A stretch of DNA of 64,000 nt, from positions 48,609 through 112,608 of the forward strand of contig JAKJHU010000858.1 in NCBI GenBank assembly GCA_022316685.1. The letters are read 5' to 3'. The DNA is from Progne subis subis. Lineage: Eukaryota; Chordata; Aves; Passeriformes; Hirundinidae. Position numbers and translations under genes: made by a program. Shown here piece by piece: positions 1 to 11,228 of the stretch (position 1 is its first letter; the number at the start of each line of letters is the position of its first letter). The notes below the pieces were generated by a model. It saw only the letters and a list, made by a program, of their open reading frames with translations. It had not been told where the DNA came from and ran no database searches.

Positions 1-604
1 GAGTAAAGAAAGGCTGAAATGGAGCCTTTCCCCAGCGTTCCCCTCGGGGTTCATTGCGGCTGAAGCTGTGTGCTGGTGCTGGCCCCAGCGCGAACATCCC
101 TGCAGCCGCCCAGGCCTTTGCTGTCCCCCCGTGTCCATTCCCTGTGCCCGAGTCCCGCCCGGCTCTGGCAGCAGCAGGAGCCGCAGCGCAGCGGGCGCCG
201 GCCCGGCCCAGCCGGGGCTCCCGGGCAGGAGCAGCAGCAGCGCCGGCCCCTTCCCACCTGCTCCTGCCTTGGCTTCCCAGGGGATTTTCCAGCTGAATTC
301 TGGAGTAGAGCGACAATCACCCACAAACAGCCCTGATTCCTCCGGGCCCGGCTGTGCTGCCCTGAGCCAGCCTCCAGAGGAAGAAAGGATCGGGTTCTAG
401 CGCTGTTTTCAGCACTGTTTTACTCACCCTGAGGTGACAGCAGGAGGCTGCCGCTGCCTTTGCCTCGGGAATTGTAGATCATGGCTGCTCTTGCCCCTCT
501 TCTGCTTGCCACTTGAATTTTATCCGTAAAACTACATTTGCCTCTTTTGGTCAGTGCTACTGACGGGGCTTTCCTGACATGTAACTCAGGTACTTTTTTT
601 CAGG
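1..604. other. No confident gene; moderately GC-rich
   Basis: Positions 60-260 are GC-rich with Pro/Ala/Arg-type low-complexity frames on both strands, and none resembles a known protein. A pyrimidine-rich tract ending in CAG at about 595-604 reads as a possible splice acceptor for the exon that follows. Nothing else can be supported here. Confidence 0.4.
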
Positions 605-1372
605 CATCATGATTAACAGATCTCGAAATACTCACCAGTCCCCGAGCACTAAGTCAAGGAGAATTAAATCCACACAAGCCACATTTTCAGCACTCAAACA
701 CAGCCCTGTTGCTGATGCTGCTGAAATAGAATTGATAGAGGCCATCACAGAAATTGCCTCTGGAGTGTCAAAAAAAATGAAAAAATCCACCAGAAGAAAG
801 AAAAACCAGAACTTCTCAACTCAATTCATCGTGCGAGAAATGACAAGATTTGTCTTTACAAACAAGTTCTGGGTCTGCTGGTAGATAAAACTACCACTGA
901 GAGATAAGAGAAACAATGGGAAGGATTCTACTGATTGATGAATGGAAAAGAAGAAATTTGCCTTTACAGACAAACTGTAGGTTTGTTTGTAAATGAAATC
1001 GAATATTGAAAGATGAAAATATCAATGGGGAAAACCCATAAATCCTGTAAGAATTAAAAATTAAGGGGGTTTTACATTAAAAAGGGGAATCTTAAGTCTT
1101 AGGAATTTTGGGAAGTCTGTACCTCTCAAGTACCTCAGCCAATGGGGAAAGAGAGAGGAAAATGCGGCAGGGAAATTAGGATAAAAAGGAGGCTGCGTCC
1201 TCTGAAAATTTGAGAGACCCCAGAGGAAATGCCCCCTGGCCTCTCGCTTTATTCGAATAAAGTAAAAGGATTACTCTGTCTCCTTTTTGGACATATACCT
1301 CTGGTGTTCGTGTATTAAGTTTCCTAACAATCGTTTCTGCTGAGCTGCAGCACAAAGTGGAGATGCCCAGAG
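605..1372 (+). pseudogene. Possible host exon interrupted by a solo LTR (gene unrecognised)
   Basis: An acceptor-like T-rich tract plus CAG precedes an open frame starting at ATG 609. The frame encodes a Ser/Lys/Arg-rich, basic peptide of about 74 residues up to base 831. If the LTR (832-1329) and one copy of its 4-bp target duplication are removed, the same frame continues without a stop from 1334 to a donor-like AG|GTATTT at 1372/1373. This suggests one exon of about 265 nt into which the LTR inserted. I do not recognise the protein; the basic, low-complexity composition would suit a nuclear protein, but that is a guess. It could also be chance open frame in non-coding DNA. The LTR brings in a stop codon (883-885), so the exon would be truncated or mis-spliced. 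Confidence 0.33.
832..1329 (+). mobile_element. Solo ERV LTR, about 498 bp, with 4-bp target duplication ATCG
   Basis: The segment starts with TG and ends with CA. It is flanked by ATCG on both sides (828-831 and 1330-1333). Inside are a TATA-like GATAAAAAGG near 1180 and an AATAAA polyadenylation signal near 1256, in the order expected for U3-R-U5. A near-perfect 12-bp inverted repeat (964-975 with 981-992, loop TGTAG) lies in U3. There is no internal retroviral sequence on either side, so this is a recombined solo LTR. A 4-bp duplication is compatible with a class I or some class III ERVs. The family is not named. Confidence 0.75.
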
Positions 1373-2084
1373 GTATTTCCAGCTGCTGCTGATCCCATTT
1401 GGAGCCCAGCCTGCTGCCCAGTCCCAGCAGAACCTGAGCCCAGCCCGGGGAGCTCCCGCAGTGTCGGGAGCTCAGCGCACGCGGGGCCAGGCCCAGAGCC
1501 CCGGGCACGGCCGCCGATTGCGGGGCAGCGGCACAGGCGGAATGTCCTGCGGCCCAAACCTCCTGCTCCTGACACACAGCGCACATCATTCTCCCCCTCC
1601 TCCTCCTCCTCCTCTCCCAGCACAGCACAAATTCCAGCTCGAAGGAGGCTTCCCAAGACAGGGCTCAGGCTCCTGTTTCAGCCTGAGTGTCCCTGCAGAG
1701 GAACAGGGCATCTTTCAGGCAGTTCCAGAAGCTCAGGATTCTCATTTCATGGGAAATCTGAGATGCAATTGCCCTTGTTAGGAAGAACAAAAGCAGAGGG
1801 AATGGATTGGAAATGACTTGGACAAAATGACCCTTCTTACAGACCAAGTTCACCAAGTCATTCCCTGCATTTCTCCTTTTCAGATTCTTTCTGTCATCTG
1901 CTCTGAGAGCTTGTTTTGCTGCTTCCAATGAACTGAATGTACTCTTGATTTCTATCAGTGCATGACATGTTCTGGATCACTTTTGAAATGTCCGTGGTGT
2001 TGTTGAAATGATTATCAAACAATCCTCAGCTTCTGGCTCCGGGCTCTGGAGATTCTTTCTCTGCATTCAACCAGGCTTGTATTC
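1373..2084. other. No gene seen
   Basis: A GC-rich stretch (1380-1620, with a CCT-repeat near 1590-1612) passes into AT-richer DNA. Open frames on either strand lack recognisable motifs. Confidence 0.4.
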
Positions 2085-4640
2085 CCTAACAATTCACGGA
2101 ATCACAGAATCACTATGTTGGAAGAGATGTTCAAGATTATCGAGTCCAATACTTGCCCTAACACCTCAACTAAATCATGGCACTGAGTGCCACATCCAGT
2201 CTTTTTTTAAACACATCCAAGGATGGTGATGCCACCACCTCTCCAGGCAGACCATTCCAGAACGTTATCGCCATTTCCGTAAAAATATTTTTCCTAATAT
2301 CCAACCTGTATTTCCCTTGACACAGCTTCACACTGTGTCCTCTCATTTTATCAGTTGCTGCCTGGAGAAAGAGACCAACCCCCATCTGACTACAACCACC
2401 CTTCAGGAAGTTGTATAGAGTGATAAGGTCACCTCTGAGTCTCCTTTTCTCCAGGACAAACAAGCCCAGCTCCCTCAGCCACTCCTCACAGGACTCGTGT
2501 TCCAAGTCCTTCACCAGCCTTGTTGCCCTCCTCTGGATGCACTCAAGCGTCTCAGCGTCCTTCCTAAACTGAGGGGCCAGAACTGGACACAGCACCCCAG
2601 GTGTGGCCTCACCAGTGCCAAATACAGGGGAAGAATGACCTCCCTGCTCCTGCTGGCCACACCATTCCTGATCCAGGCCAGGTGCCATTGGCCTTCTTGG
2701 CCACCTGGGCACACTGCTGGCTCATGTCCAGCCTGCTGTCCATCAGTGGAACAGGTCCCTTTCTGCCTGGGCACTGTCCAGCCACACCGTCCCCAGCGTA
2801 GAGCGCTGCAGCGGAGTATTGTGCCCAAAATGCAGGACTCAGCACTTAGACTTATTAAACCTCATCTTATTGGACTCTGTCCACCCACCCAACTGTTCCA
2901 GGTCTCAGTGCAGAGCCCTCCTACCTTCCAACAGATCTACACATGCTCCCAGCTTGGTGTCATCTGCAAATTTACTAATAAAAGACTCATTACCTCATCC
3001 ACATCGTAATAAAAATCCTGAACAGAGCTGGCCCCAGCACAGACCCCTGAGGAACACCACTGGTGACTGGCTGCCAGCTGCATACAGCACCGTTCCCCAC
3101 CACTCTCTGGGCCCGGCCATGCAGACAGTTCTTAACCCAGCAAAGAGTGCTCCTGTCCAAGCCGTGGGCTGCCAGCTTTTCCAGGAGAGTGCTGTGGGAG
3201 ACAGTGTCAAAGGCCTTGCTGAAGTCCAAATACACAACATCCACAGCATTCCCACATCCACCAGGTGGGTCACCTGGTCATAAAAGGAGACCAGGCTGGT
3301 CAAACACGACCTACCCCTCCTAAACCCATGCTGCCTGGGTCTGATACCCTGGCCATCCTGTAGGAGCTGTGTGATGACACTCAATATAAACTGCTCCATG
3401 ACCTTACCGGGTCCTGAGGTCAGGCTAACTGGCCTCTAATTACCAGGATCCTCCTTCCCACCCTTCTTCTGAATGCATGTCACATTGGCCAGCTTCCAGT
3501 CACCTGGAACCTCACCAGTGAGCCAGGGCTGTTGGTAAATGATGGAGAGCAGCTTTGCAGGCTCATCTGCCAGCTCCCTCATGACCTTGGGATGGATCCC
3601 ATCTGGGCCCATAGATTTATGAACATCCAAGCATCTCAGCAGTTCTCTGACTGCCTCCTCCTGGATAACAGAGGGACCATTCTGCTCCCTGACACCATCT
3701 ACCAGCCCAGGAGGGCAGTTGTTCTGGGGACAAGCTGTCTTCCCACTAAAGACTGAGGAAAAGAAGGCATCAAGCACTTCTGCCTTCTCCTCACCTGCAG
3801 TTACTGAGTTCCCTTGCATATCCAGCAGAGAACAAAGATTGGTCTTACCCTTCCTTTGCCTATAATATATTTGTAAAAACATTTTTTATTATCCTTTACA
3901 AAAGTTGCCAAATTAAGTTTGAACTGAGCTTTGGCCACCCTACTGTTTTTCCTACATGCTCTAGCAACTCTCTTAAATACCTCCTGAGAGACCTGACCCT
4001 CCTTCCAAAGATGGTACATCCTCTTTTTATTCCTAAGTTCTTTCAAAACCCTGTTGCCCATCCAGGATGGACGTTTGCCTCGTCAGCTCATCTTTCAGCA
4101 CACAGTCTGTTCCTCTGCCCTCAAGATCTGTGCTTTGAAGCATGCCCACCCTTCCTGGACTTCCTTTGTTTTGAAAGGCTGCTTCCCAAGGAACTCTCTG
4201 AATAAGTCTCCTAAACAGGCCAAGATCTGCCATCCTGAAGCCCAGTGTAAAAGTCTTATTGAAGTTCCTCCTGATTTCACCAAATATTGAAAACTCTCTC
4301 ATTTCTTGATCACTGTGTCTCAAGCATCCTCCAACCACCACATCTCCCACCTGTCCTTCTCTATTTGCAAACAACAGGTCTAACATAGTCCATCCCCTGG
4401 TGGGCTCACACCAGCTGTGACAAAAAGTTGTTCTCCATACACTCCAAAACCTTTCTGGACTGCCGCTTTTCTGCTGTATGAAGATCCCAGCAGATGTCTG
4501 GCAGGTTAGTCACCTACAAGAACAGGGGCTGGTGATCCTGAAACATTCTCCAGCTGCTTATAGAATAAGTTGTCCACTTCTTCCTGCTTGGTTTGACAAT
4601 AACAGATTCCCAGTAGGTACCACCAGTACCCTGTCCTGTT
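2085..4640 (-). mobile_element. CR1 LINE retrotransposon, 5'-truncated and decayed
   Basis: Read on the minus strand, translated fragments follow CR1 ORF2 order. The C-terminal endonuclease part lies about 4640-4300 (LLFANREG). A linker follows at 4060-3800. The reverse transcriptase N-part is at 3880-3440 (GPDGIHPKVMREL), and the RT core is at 3244-2990 ([14 protein letters not shown] and [10 protein letters not shown]). The C-terminal tail is at 2712-2170. The frame jumps several times and the catalytic YADD region is lost in a degraded stretch, so the copy is dead. The 3' end at about 2090 shows the short ATTCTGTGATTC-type terminal repeat typical of CR1. The 5' part (ORF1 and most of the endonuclease) is absent, which is usual for CR1. 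Confidence 0.93.
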
Positions 4641-5299
4641 TTCTTAGGGGAGAACAGTAACAATGAAAACCTTACCAATGGCACAGCTCCCCAGTCCACA
4701 AGGAAAAGAAAGAACAAGTTGTCAGGTTTATTAAATATTTGTCCTGCTTTGCTGCAAGACTCCTGCTGTGTGCACAGTGTGGAAAGCCAAGGGAAGCTGC
4801 TGTTGGTGGCACATCCTGTGCCAGAAGCTCCACCCGGTTCTGCAGAAAAGCTTCTTGGAAAGAGCAAACGGGATTGTGGAGCACATTCTAGGGAAACTGA
4901 AAGAACTTTTAAGAAATGAAATGAAAATAGAAAGAAACATTCCAAGATGTTTTTCTGTATTTATTTCTATGCTCCCCTTTTCCATCTTGCACTACTTCTC
5001 CATCCCATCAATTCCAAATGGATCTCACCTCGAAGATCCATGAGTTGGCAAATTTCAGACACTGTAAAATACCATGAATTACATGCAGTTTGCCTTCCCC
5101 TGTTTTTCTTGGAAAGCAATGCTGGAGACACAGGTGCAGTGCTTGTGTCAGGTACAAATTCTGCATTCAGGGAATGTGCTGTGACAGTGTCTGACCCTCA
5201 GCAGGGACAATGCACAGCAGCAGCCAAGGGGATTCCTGTGCCACCGTGCAGGAGTCAAGACTCTGGGTCTTGGCTCAACACTGCAAAGTTCCCATGTCT
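4641..5299. other. No gene seen between the LINE and the kinase CpG island
   Basis: This is AT-moderate sequence with short unconvincing frames. It could hold an old diverged repeat or the distal promoter of the downstream kinase gene, but no motif supports either. Confidence 0.35.
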
Positions 5300-6180
5300 G
5301 GACAGGCTCAGGGGCTGCCCCCGGGGAGCGCGGGGCTCAGCGCGGGCCTGAGCGGGCAACGGACAAACGGACACGGGGAAAAACGGCCCCAGGGCTTCAG
5401 TTGCAGCAGCGGCAGCAGCAGCAGCGGCAGCAGCAGTGGCAGAAGCATCGGCATAAGCCAAAGAAGTGGTTTTATCGACTCCCTCCCGCTTCTTCTCTCC
5501 CTCTCCCTCAGTCCCGCACACTCTCCCGCAGTCCCGCACCCTCTCCCGGTCTCCCTTTCCCGGTGTCCCCCTCCTCTCCCAGTCTCCCTCTCCCCTTCTG
5601 GGCCGGGCCATGCCCCCAGCCCGCCCCCCGTCCCGGACGGGGCTGCCCCGTCCCCGCCCCCGGGCGTCCCGCCGCGGTCTCCCCTCCGCCCGGCTCTGGT
5701 CGTACTGGCGGTGGCGATGCTGGGCGGGCATCAGTGCCTGGAGCCAAGGGGGCATCGCTGCCCTTTGGCTGCGCCTGAGCCATGCTCGGCCCCGGCCCCG
5801 GCCCGGCCCCGGCCCCGGCCCCGGCCCCGGCCCCGGCTCCTCCCGGGCTCCCGCAGAGGACACACGCGGTGCAGCCGCTCCCGCTGCCTCCGCTGCGGCT
5901 TCCCCGGCCCGAGCTCCGCTGCTCGGCAGCGCGGCCGCCGGCCCCGAGCCGCCGCTGTCCCGTCCCCAGGAGCGAACGCCTGGGGATGCCCGGCCCGGGG
6001 CAGTTGAGGGGCGCTCGGGGGCCGTTCCTGGCCCCGGGCCGAGCGCTGACAGCCGCGTCTCGCCGGCAGGGAAGGCGCAGCACGGCCTCAAGGAGCAGTA
6101 CCGAGTGGGGTCGCTCCTGGGGCGCGGCGGCTTCGGCAGCGTCTTCGCGGCGACGCGGCTCTCGGACGGCGCCCCGGTGA
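5300..6180 (+). promoter_or_regulatory. CpG-rich segment over the 5' end of the PIM-like gene
   Basis: CpG and G+C density rise sharply from about 5310 and fall after about 6190, covering the 5' region and first kinase exon. A CAG/CGG trinucleotide tract lies at about 5404-5437, a CT-rich region at 5490-5600, and a CCCCGG-type tract at 5788-5837. This is the usual look of a CpG-island promoter. No TATA box was identified. Confidence 0.5.
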
Positions 6181-8081
6181 GCGGCGGGGCCGGCGGCGGG
6201 CGCAGGAGATGGAGCATGGGGCTGGGCAGGGCGTGTGCTGAGCTCATCCCGCTGCTCCCCTTGGTTTGCAGGTGGCCATCAAAAGGGTGCCACGGAACCG
6301 CGTCCGGCACTGGGACCAGCTGGTGAGTGAGCGGGGCCAGCGGGAGAAGCCGGGGCGTGCTGGGCGGGGATGAGCCGAGGCCCGGCAGGATGGAAGCCCC
6401 AAGGATGCCTGGAGGGAGAGCGGGCGTGAGGCCAGCGCAGGGTGCAGAGCATCCCGGGCAGGGTGAGGGCTTCCCCAGCCCTGGCACGGCATCAGCCCCA
6501 CTGACGGCATCGTGCTCCTCCCGCAGCCCAACGGCACCAGCGCACCACTGGAGATTGTGCTGCTGCACAAGGTCTCCGCTGGCTTCCCTGGTGTTGCCCA
6601 GCTGCTGGAGTGGCTTGAGCTCCCCAACGACATCATCATGGTGCTGGAGCGCCCAGAAAGATGTCAGGACCTCCGGCATTTCATTCGGGCACGGGGGTTC
6701 CTGTCCGAGGAGGTGGCGCAGGAGCTGTTCCATCAGGTGCTGGAGGCCGTGCAGCACTGCACCAGCTGCGGGGTCCTGCACAGAGACGTCAAACCGGAGA
6801 ACATCCTGGTTGACCTGGCCACCAGGCAGGCCAAATTGATCGACTTCGGCTGTGGCACCTACCTGCAAGACACGGCCTACACTCACTTTGCAGGTGAGCC
6901 CACAAAGGGGTGTGCTCCCAGTTCTGGACATCTCCTGGCCCAACATCTCATGACCCAGCCTGGGTGTGGCAGCAGGGATTCTCCCTTTTGCTGCCAGTCA
7001 TGGAATTGAGTCTTCAGCCAAGTTGCTTTTGAGCAGGGGCAGGTGAGGGTCAGCTTCCAGCCGTGCTGGCAGCCTTTTCCGCCACTCTGGCCAGGACTGG
7101 GGCTGGGGCTGGGGCAGCCAGCCTGACAGAAACACCCGTGTGTGGGGGTGGCAGAGAGGGGTGGAGCCAGCACCTGTGCTCCAGCCAGTTTGGTGTGCAG
7201 ATGAGAAAGGGCTTGGACTGCTCCAGTTGCCTGGTTTGCCTTGGCTTCAGAATGTTTTTGGGGCAATGCAGGCAGGGAGGATGAAGGCCTGGTTTTTCCC
7301 CAGCACTGAATGGGATTTTCCTTGTCATGGTTGGGCATTGCCAGAACTTACAGTGCCCTCTTCCAACACCAGTGGCTTCTTTTCCAACCCCAAGGTTGTC
7401 TACAAGTCCCAGGTTCTGGTGAGAGGGCAGCAGGTCACACCACGTGCCAATGGGGCAGCCTCCACATGCCCAGGGATGCTGGGGCGAGGCTCTGGGAGCG
7501 GCAGCATCCCCCTGATGAGCTCCATCTGTATTCCATAGGAACACCGTCATACAGTCCCCCGGAATGGACCCACTTTGGCTGGTACTACGGCAAGCCAGCT
7601 ACCATCTGGTCCCTGGGCATCCTGCTGCACCAGATGGTCTGCGGGGAGCACCCTTTCAGGAGGGGCCAGAACATCAGCTGGGACCATCAGCTCTCGCTGC
7701 CACAACGGCTCTCTCAAGGTGGATCCTCATCTCTGGGCACGGGGGCAATACCAGTGCTGGGAGACAGCAGCGGGCTCATGAGCATCCTGCTCTGGCAGCT
7801 GCTGAGGAGGTGGCACATGTCCTGCTCTCCTGCTCTCCTCCAAAACAGGGAATTGATGGGGAAGTTTAGGCCCAGCTCTGAGCACATCCAGCATGGCCTG
7901 GGCATGGGAATAGTGGGGCAAAGCAGACAGGAGCCTTCTCTAAATGACCGGCGGTTTCTGGTTTCTCTCCCCAGAGTGCCAAGATCTGATCAGGAGATGT
8001 TTAACCATTCTAGACGTGGACAGGCCCTCATTAGAAGACCTCTTCCATGATCCTTGGATGCAGGATATTCATCAGCTGTAG
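5610..8081 (+). CDS. PIM-like serine/threonine protein kinase (avian-expanded type)
   Basis: A small constitutively active type of Ser/Thr kinase, related to vertebrate PIM1/2/3, with a kinase domain spread over five exons: up to 6176, 6272-6322, 6527-6893, 7539-7718 and 7975-8081 (stop TAG). All junctions are GT-AG and phases agree. Visible motifs are the glycine loop [14 protein letters not shown] with the ATP-binding lysine, [11 protein letters not shown] (as DFGCG), the activation segment [10 protein letters not shown], and the C-terminal [14 protein letters not shown]. No stop or frameshift is seen, so it is probably functional. The 5' end is unsettled. A CAG|GG acceptor at 6069/6070 matches the intron-1 boundary position of PIM1 and is conserved in the neighbouring pseudogene. 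The reading frame is also open upstream to ATG 5610 and further to ATG 5466. I give 5610 as a readthrough start; a separate GC-rich first exon is equally possible. Confidence 0.86.
5788..5837. repeat. CCCCGG-type hexanucleotide microsatellite
   Basis: About eight near-perfect GGCCCC units. If translated in the kinase frame they give Pro/Gly/Arg repeats, and the length probably varies between individuals. Confidence 0.9.
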
Positions 8082-8357
8082 AAGAAGGGAGAGAGCCACA
8101 GGCAACCTTTGATGCAGGGCCCTGGTAAGTAACAGCTGCACACATGCCTTGCCAATCAGAAGCAAAGAAAGCCAGACTTTTATCTGCTGCCTGTGTCACT
8201 GCACAGGGGTCCTCAGATGGGAGCACGCAGCCCTTGTGCTGGAGCTGAGCGTGTCTGCCCAGCACTGGTGGCTGCCATCCCAGCTGGTTTGGCTTGTCCT
8301 GGTTCACTGACAGCTGGGGCCCTGGGCAGAGCACTGAGAGCCTGGTCTCACCCCCAG

Positions 8358-9620
8358 GGAAGGAGAAGGAGCCCCTGGAGGAGCTGTACCAGGTGGGGCT
8401 GCTGCTGCTGGAGACAGCGAGGATGACATCAAGGATGACGACCTCCTCCTCGACCTGGCCAGCACAAAGCTGGAGATGAGGGACTCTGATTCTGGAACCT
8501 TCTTCAATGCCAGGATCCACAGTGAATTTGCAGATGAGTCCACACACAGGGGGATGCTCCCAGATTTGGGCATTGCACAGCCTGGCCAGGAACCTAAGGT
8601 TCCCCGTTTGCTGGGGCTGATGCAACTGATTCTTCAGTGGGCTGCCAGGCTGCTTTGTGTCAGGGCTGGGGCCATGGGCTGGGGTGGTTACAAAATGGGA
8701 GTCGGCTCCTGGCCCTGCCAACAGCCCCCATCACCCACCGTAACCTGGGCTGGGGCTGGGGCAGCCAGCCCGACACAAACAAACCCCCATGGCAGGAGCA
8801 GAGGTGGGACTCCAGCACCTGTGCCCCTGTGCTTTGCTTTGCAGGCAAGGAAGGGCTTGGGCTGCTCCACTCCCCTTGTTTGCTTTGGGATCACCATCAC
8901 TTTTGGGGGGCAGAGCAGGGGGAAAGGAGAAAGCATGGGCTTCCCTCACCCATGGGTGGGTTTTTCCCTAGCATGCAGGGGTTGGGCCTTCCTCAACCTG
9001 TGACTGACATAAAATCTTTTATCTTTTCACTTGTTTCCCCTTTTTGTCTGTAATCTATTTTCCTTAATTTGTTGTTTGTTTTCTAAAGGAAGCCTTCCAG
9101 GCAGTGTCCAGTCTGGATGGGGAAGTGCTTGGGACCAGCTGTGGCATGGATGGGCCATGCCCGTGGAGAAGGCTGAGGACATCCTTTGGGAGCAGCTTTT
9201 CTTCCAGCGGCGGATGGTGTGAGGTGGGTCCCCATCTTCTTGGCATGGGTGGGATAAAAGCTTTTGGGAGATGGCAGCGAGCACAGGAGCATCCTGCTCT
9301 GGGCAGCTGCTGAGGAGGTGGATGTGCCGTGGCTGGCTGCAGGCTGGGCACATGTCCTGCCCTCCTGCTCTGCTGCCAAAGGCAGCAATGATGGGCAGCT
9401 TTGGGCACCGCTCTGAGCACGGCCAGCATGGCCTGGGCACCGCGGGCGGCTGGGACAAGGGCACAGGAGCCTTCAGCTGACGGGCGGTTTCTGCTTTCTC
9501 TCCTTGCAGCCAGGCTCTGCGGATGCTGAGGCTGCTCTGGGCTCTGCCAGGGCTCTGCTGGAGCTCAGCACCGGGCCGGAATCAGCCAAAGAAGAAATGG
9601 TGTGACCTGCAGCAGAGACT
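8358..9620 (+). pseudogene. Degraded second PIM kinase copy
   Basis: Lies 0.3 kb downstream of the intact PIM-like gene and aligns with it in both exons and introns. After a conserved CAG|GG acceptor (8357/8358) it reads GKEKEPLEELYQVG, matching the start of the PIM kinase domain, then jumps to a stretch ending in IKDDDLLLDL...FADE. That stretch corresponds to the HRDIK-to-DFG region, with DFG changed to DSD. The donor after it is ATGAG instead of GTGAG. Intron homology continues at 8640-9000. An exon-4 remnant (about 9090-9222, EDILWEQLFFQRRMV) ends in a stop. The last exon position (9508-9615) no longer encodes PIM sequence. Most of the N-lobe and the catalytic loop are deleted. Its exon fragments resemble canonical PIM1 more than the neighbouring gene does. 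Confidence 0.74.
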
Positions 9621-10481
9621 AGCTTGAGCATTTTGGCAGTGCTGCTCAAGTTTGGAGACTGTACATCTCCAAGGGAAAACATGGCATCCCCCCTAAATTA
9701 AACCCTTTCAATACCTTTTGAAACAAAACCAATCTAGGGTGACCCTAAATGACATTTTTCAGCTTGCTCAAGCTGTAGCTCAGCCCTTCACTGAACAGTT
9801 CTCTCCTCCAGCTGCCTTTTACTTCGCAACTGCTCCCTCCTTTCCCCCAGTGAGTTCCCAGCCCATCACAGTCTCCATCACACTGTTGCCTTCCTTGATG
9901 CCCTTCACCATGAGGGAGACCGAGTCCCAGGCTTAGGGACTCATCCTGTCCCTGGCTGAAGAACAGCAATGTCTCAGAGGTACAGAGGCATTTTAGTGTC
10001 ATTCAGAGCTGCTCTCCAGCCCCCAGCTCTCCTCACTGCTGAGTTCCCTCTCCCTTTTCCTCATCCTTCCAGCAGGATGAGCTCTGTGAATCCCCCTGAG
10101 CCTCCCCACTCTTCCCAGCTCACCCACCCAGCTCAGTTAGACTAAAGCTGGAGCTTCTTTGTCTCCTCTGGTACACACCAGTGCAGTCCCCTCTGCGCAG
10201 AGCCCCAGCCCCAGAGCCCAGCACACAGCAGTGCAGTCCGGGCTGGAGCAGCTGCCCTGCGCCCCTGGCTTGGCTGTTTGTGGCACCTAAATGCTCCCTG
10301 TTTCCAGCTCTGCCTGCAGGATGGCCCCAGGGCAGAGCCCAGCCGGGCTCCCACTGCATCCCCTGGAGCCTGGGGCAGACAGTGGTGCCAGAGCTGAGCT
10401 TCATGGGGAGCACCCAGAGCTGTGGCTTGCAGTCAGTGTTGGCAAGGGTTGTGTTCTCATGTCGTGCAGCTTGTGGGGAAA
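9621..10481. other. No gene seen
   Basis: Contains possible 3' flanking sequence of the PIM duplication, then GC-richer DNA. No recognisable coding or repeat signature was found. Confidence 0.35.
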
Positions 10482-10690
10482 GGGTCTGTGTGTGCCAGGA
10501 GCTCTTGCATGTCTCTGTATCCATGGACAGAAGGGTCTGTGTGTGCCAGGGGCTCTTGCATGTCTCTGTATCCATGGATAGAAGGGTCTCTGTGTGCCAG
10601 GGGCTCTTGCATGTCTCTGTATCCATGGATAGAAGGGTCTGTGTGTGTGCCAGTGGCTCTTGGATGTCTCTGAATCCATGGATAGAAGGG
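10482..10690. repeat. 51-bp minisatellite, four copies
   Basis: Four tandem units that begin GGGTCTGTGTGTGCCAGG and contain CTGTATCCATGGATAGAA. The period of 51 is a multiple of three, so both strands have open repetitive frames (17-residue repeats). There is no sign that these are translated. Confidence 0.9.
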
Positions 10691-11228
10691 TTTGTCTGTG
10701 TAAGGTTTTCCACAATGTCCTTGTCCTCATGGGTATGGAATAAACACTGAGAGTGAAAGTTTCAGTCACGTTGCTTGCACACTCCTTCCTTTCTGTACAA
10801 GACACATCAGTGCACACCCCCACCTATAGATATATTAAAAGGATAAGAATAGATAGAGATTTCCCACAGAGCTCTAACTTTGGCATAACTCACTTGTAAG
10901 CTGGTGGCCAGGGGATTTTTTTTCCCAGCTCAGTGTGAATAGGTGTCCAAGAGCTGAAGGGAGCAGCTTTCAGAAGCAGTTTCAGGATTTCTAGGCAGGA
11001 AATGGAGCTGACAACCATCCGTGTAACTTGCCATATTCATCAGGATGAGCTGCTGGTTCTTTAGGAATATGACACAATGGAGACACAAGCCTTGGGAAAA
11101 TCCCAGCTCTCAGTGGATTTATGCTATGGGCTGTGCAGCAGAAAGACTTTGTGTCTGCTCTGGGAGACACAAGATCCAAGGAGCTGGGGTGGCAGAAGGT
11201 GACCTGGGCTGGTGGCAGGTTAAGTCCT
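10691..11228. other. Unique spacer before the ERVL provirus
   Basis: No gene found. The last four bases, TCCT (11225-11228), form the left target-site duplication of the provirus; the partner is TCCT at 18103-18106. Confidence 0.6.

Noticed and set aside
5255..6946. Minus-strand open frame of about 563 codons
   Set aside because: Runs antisense over the kinase CpG island and exons. GC-rich composition removes stops; it shows no domain and only low-complexity Pro/Gly/Arg.
10120..10713. A repeat protein encoded on the minus strand
   Set aside because: The frame stays open only because the 51-bp minisatellite period is a multiple of three, and flanking codons show no protein similarity.
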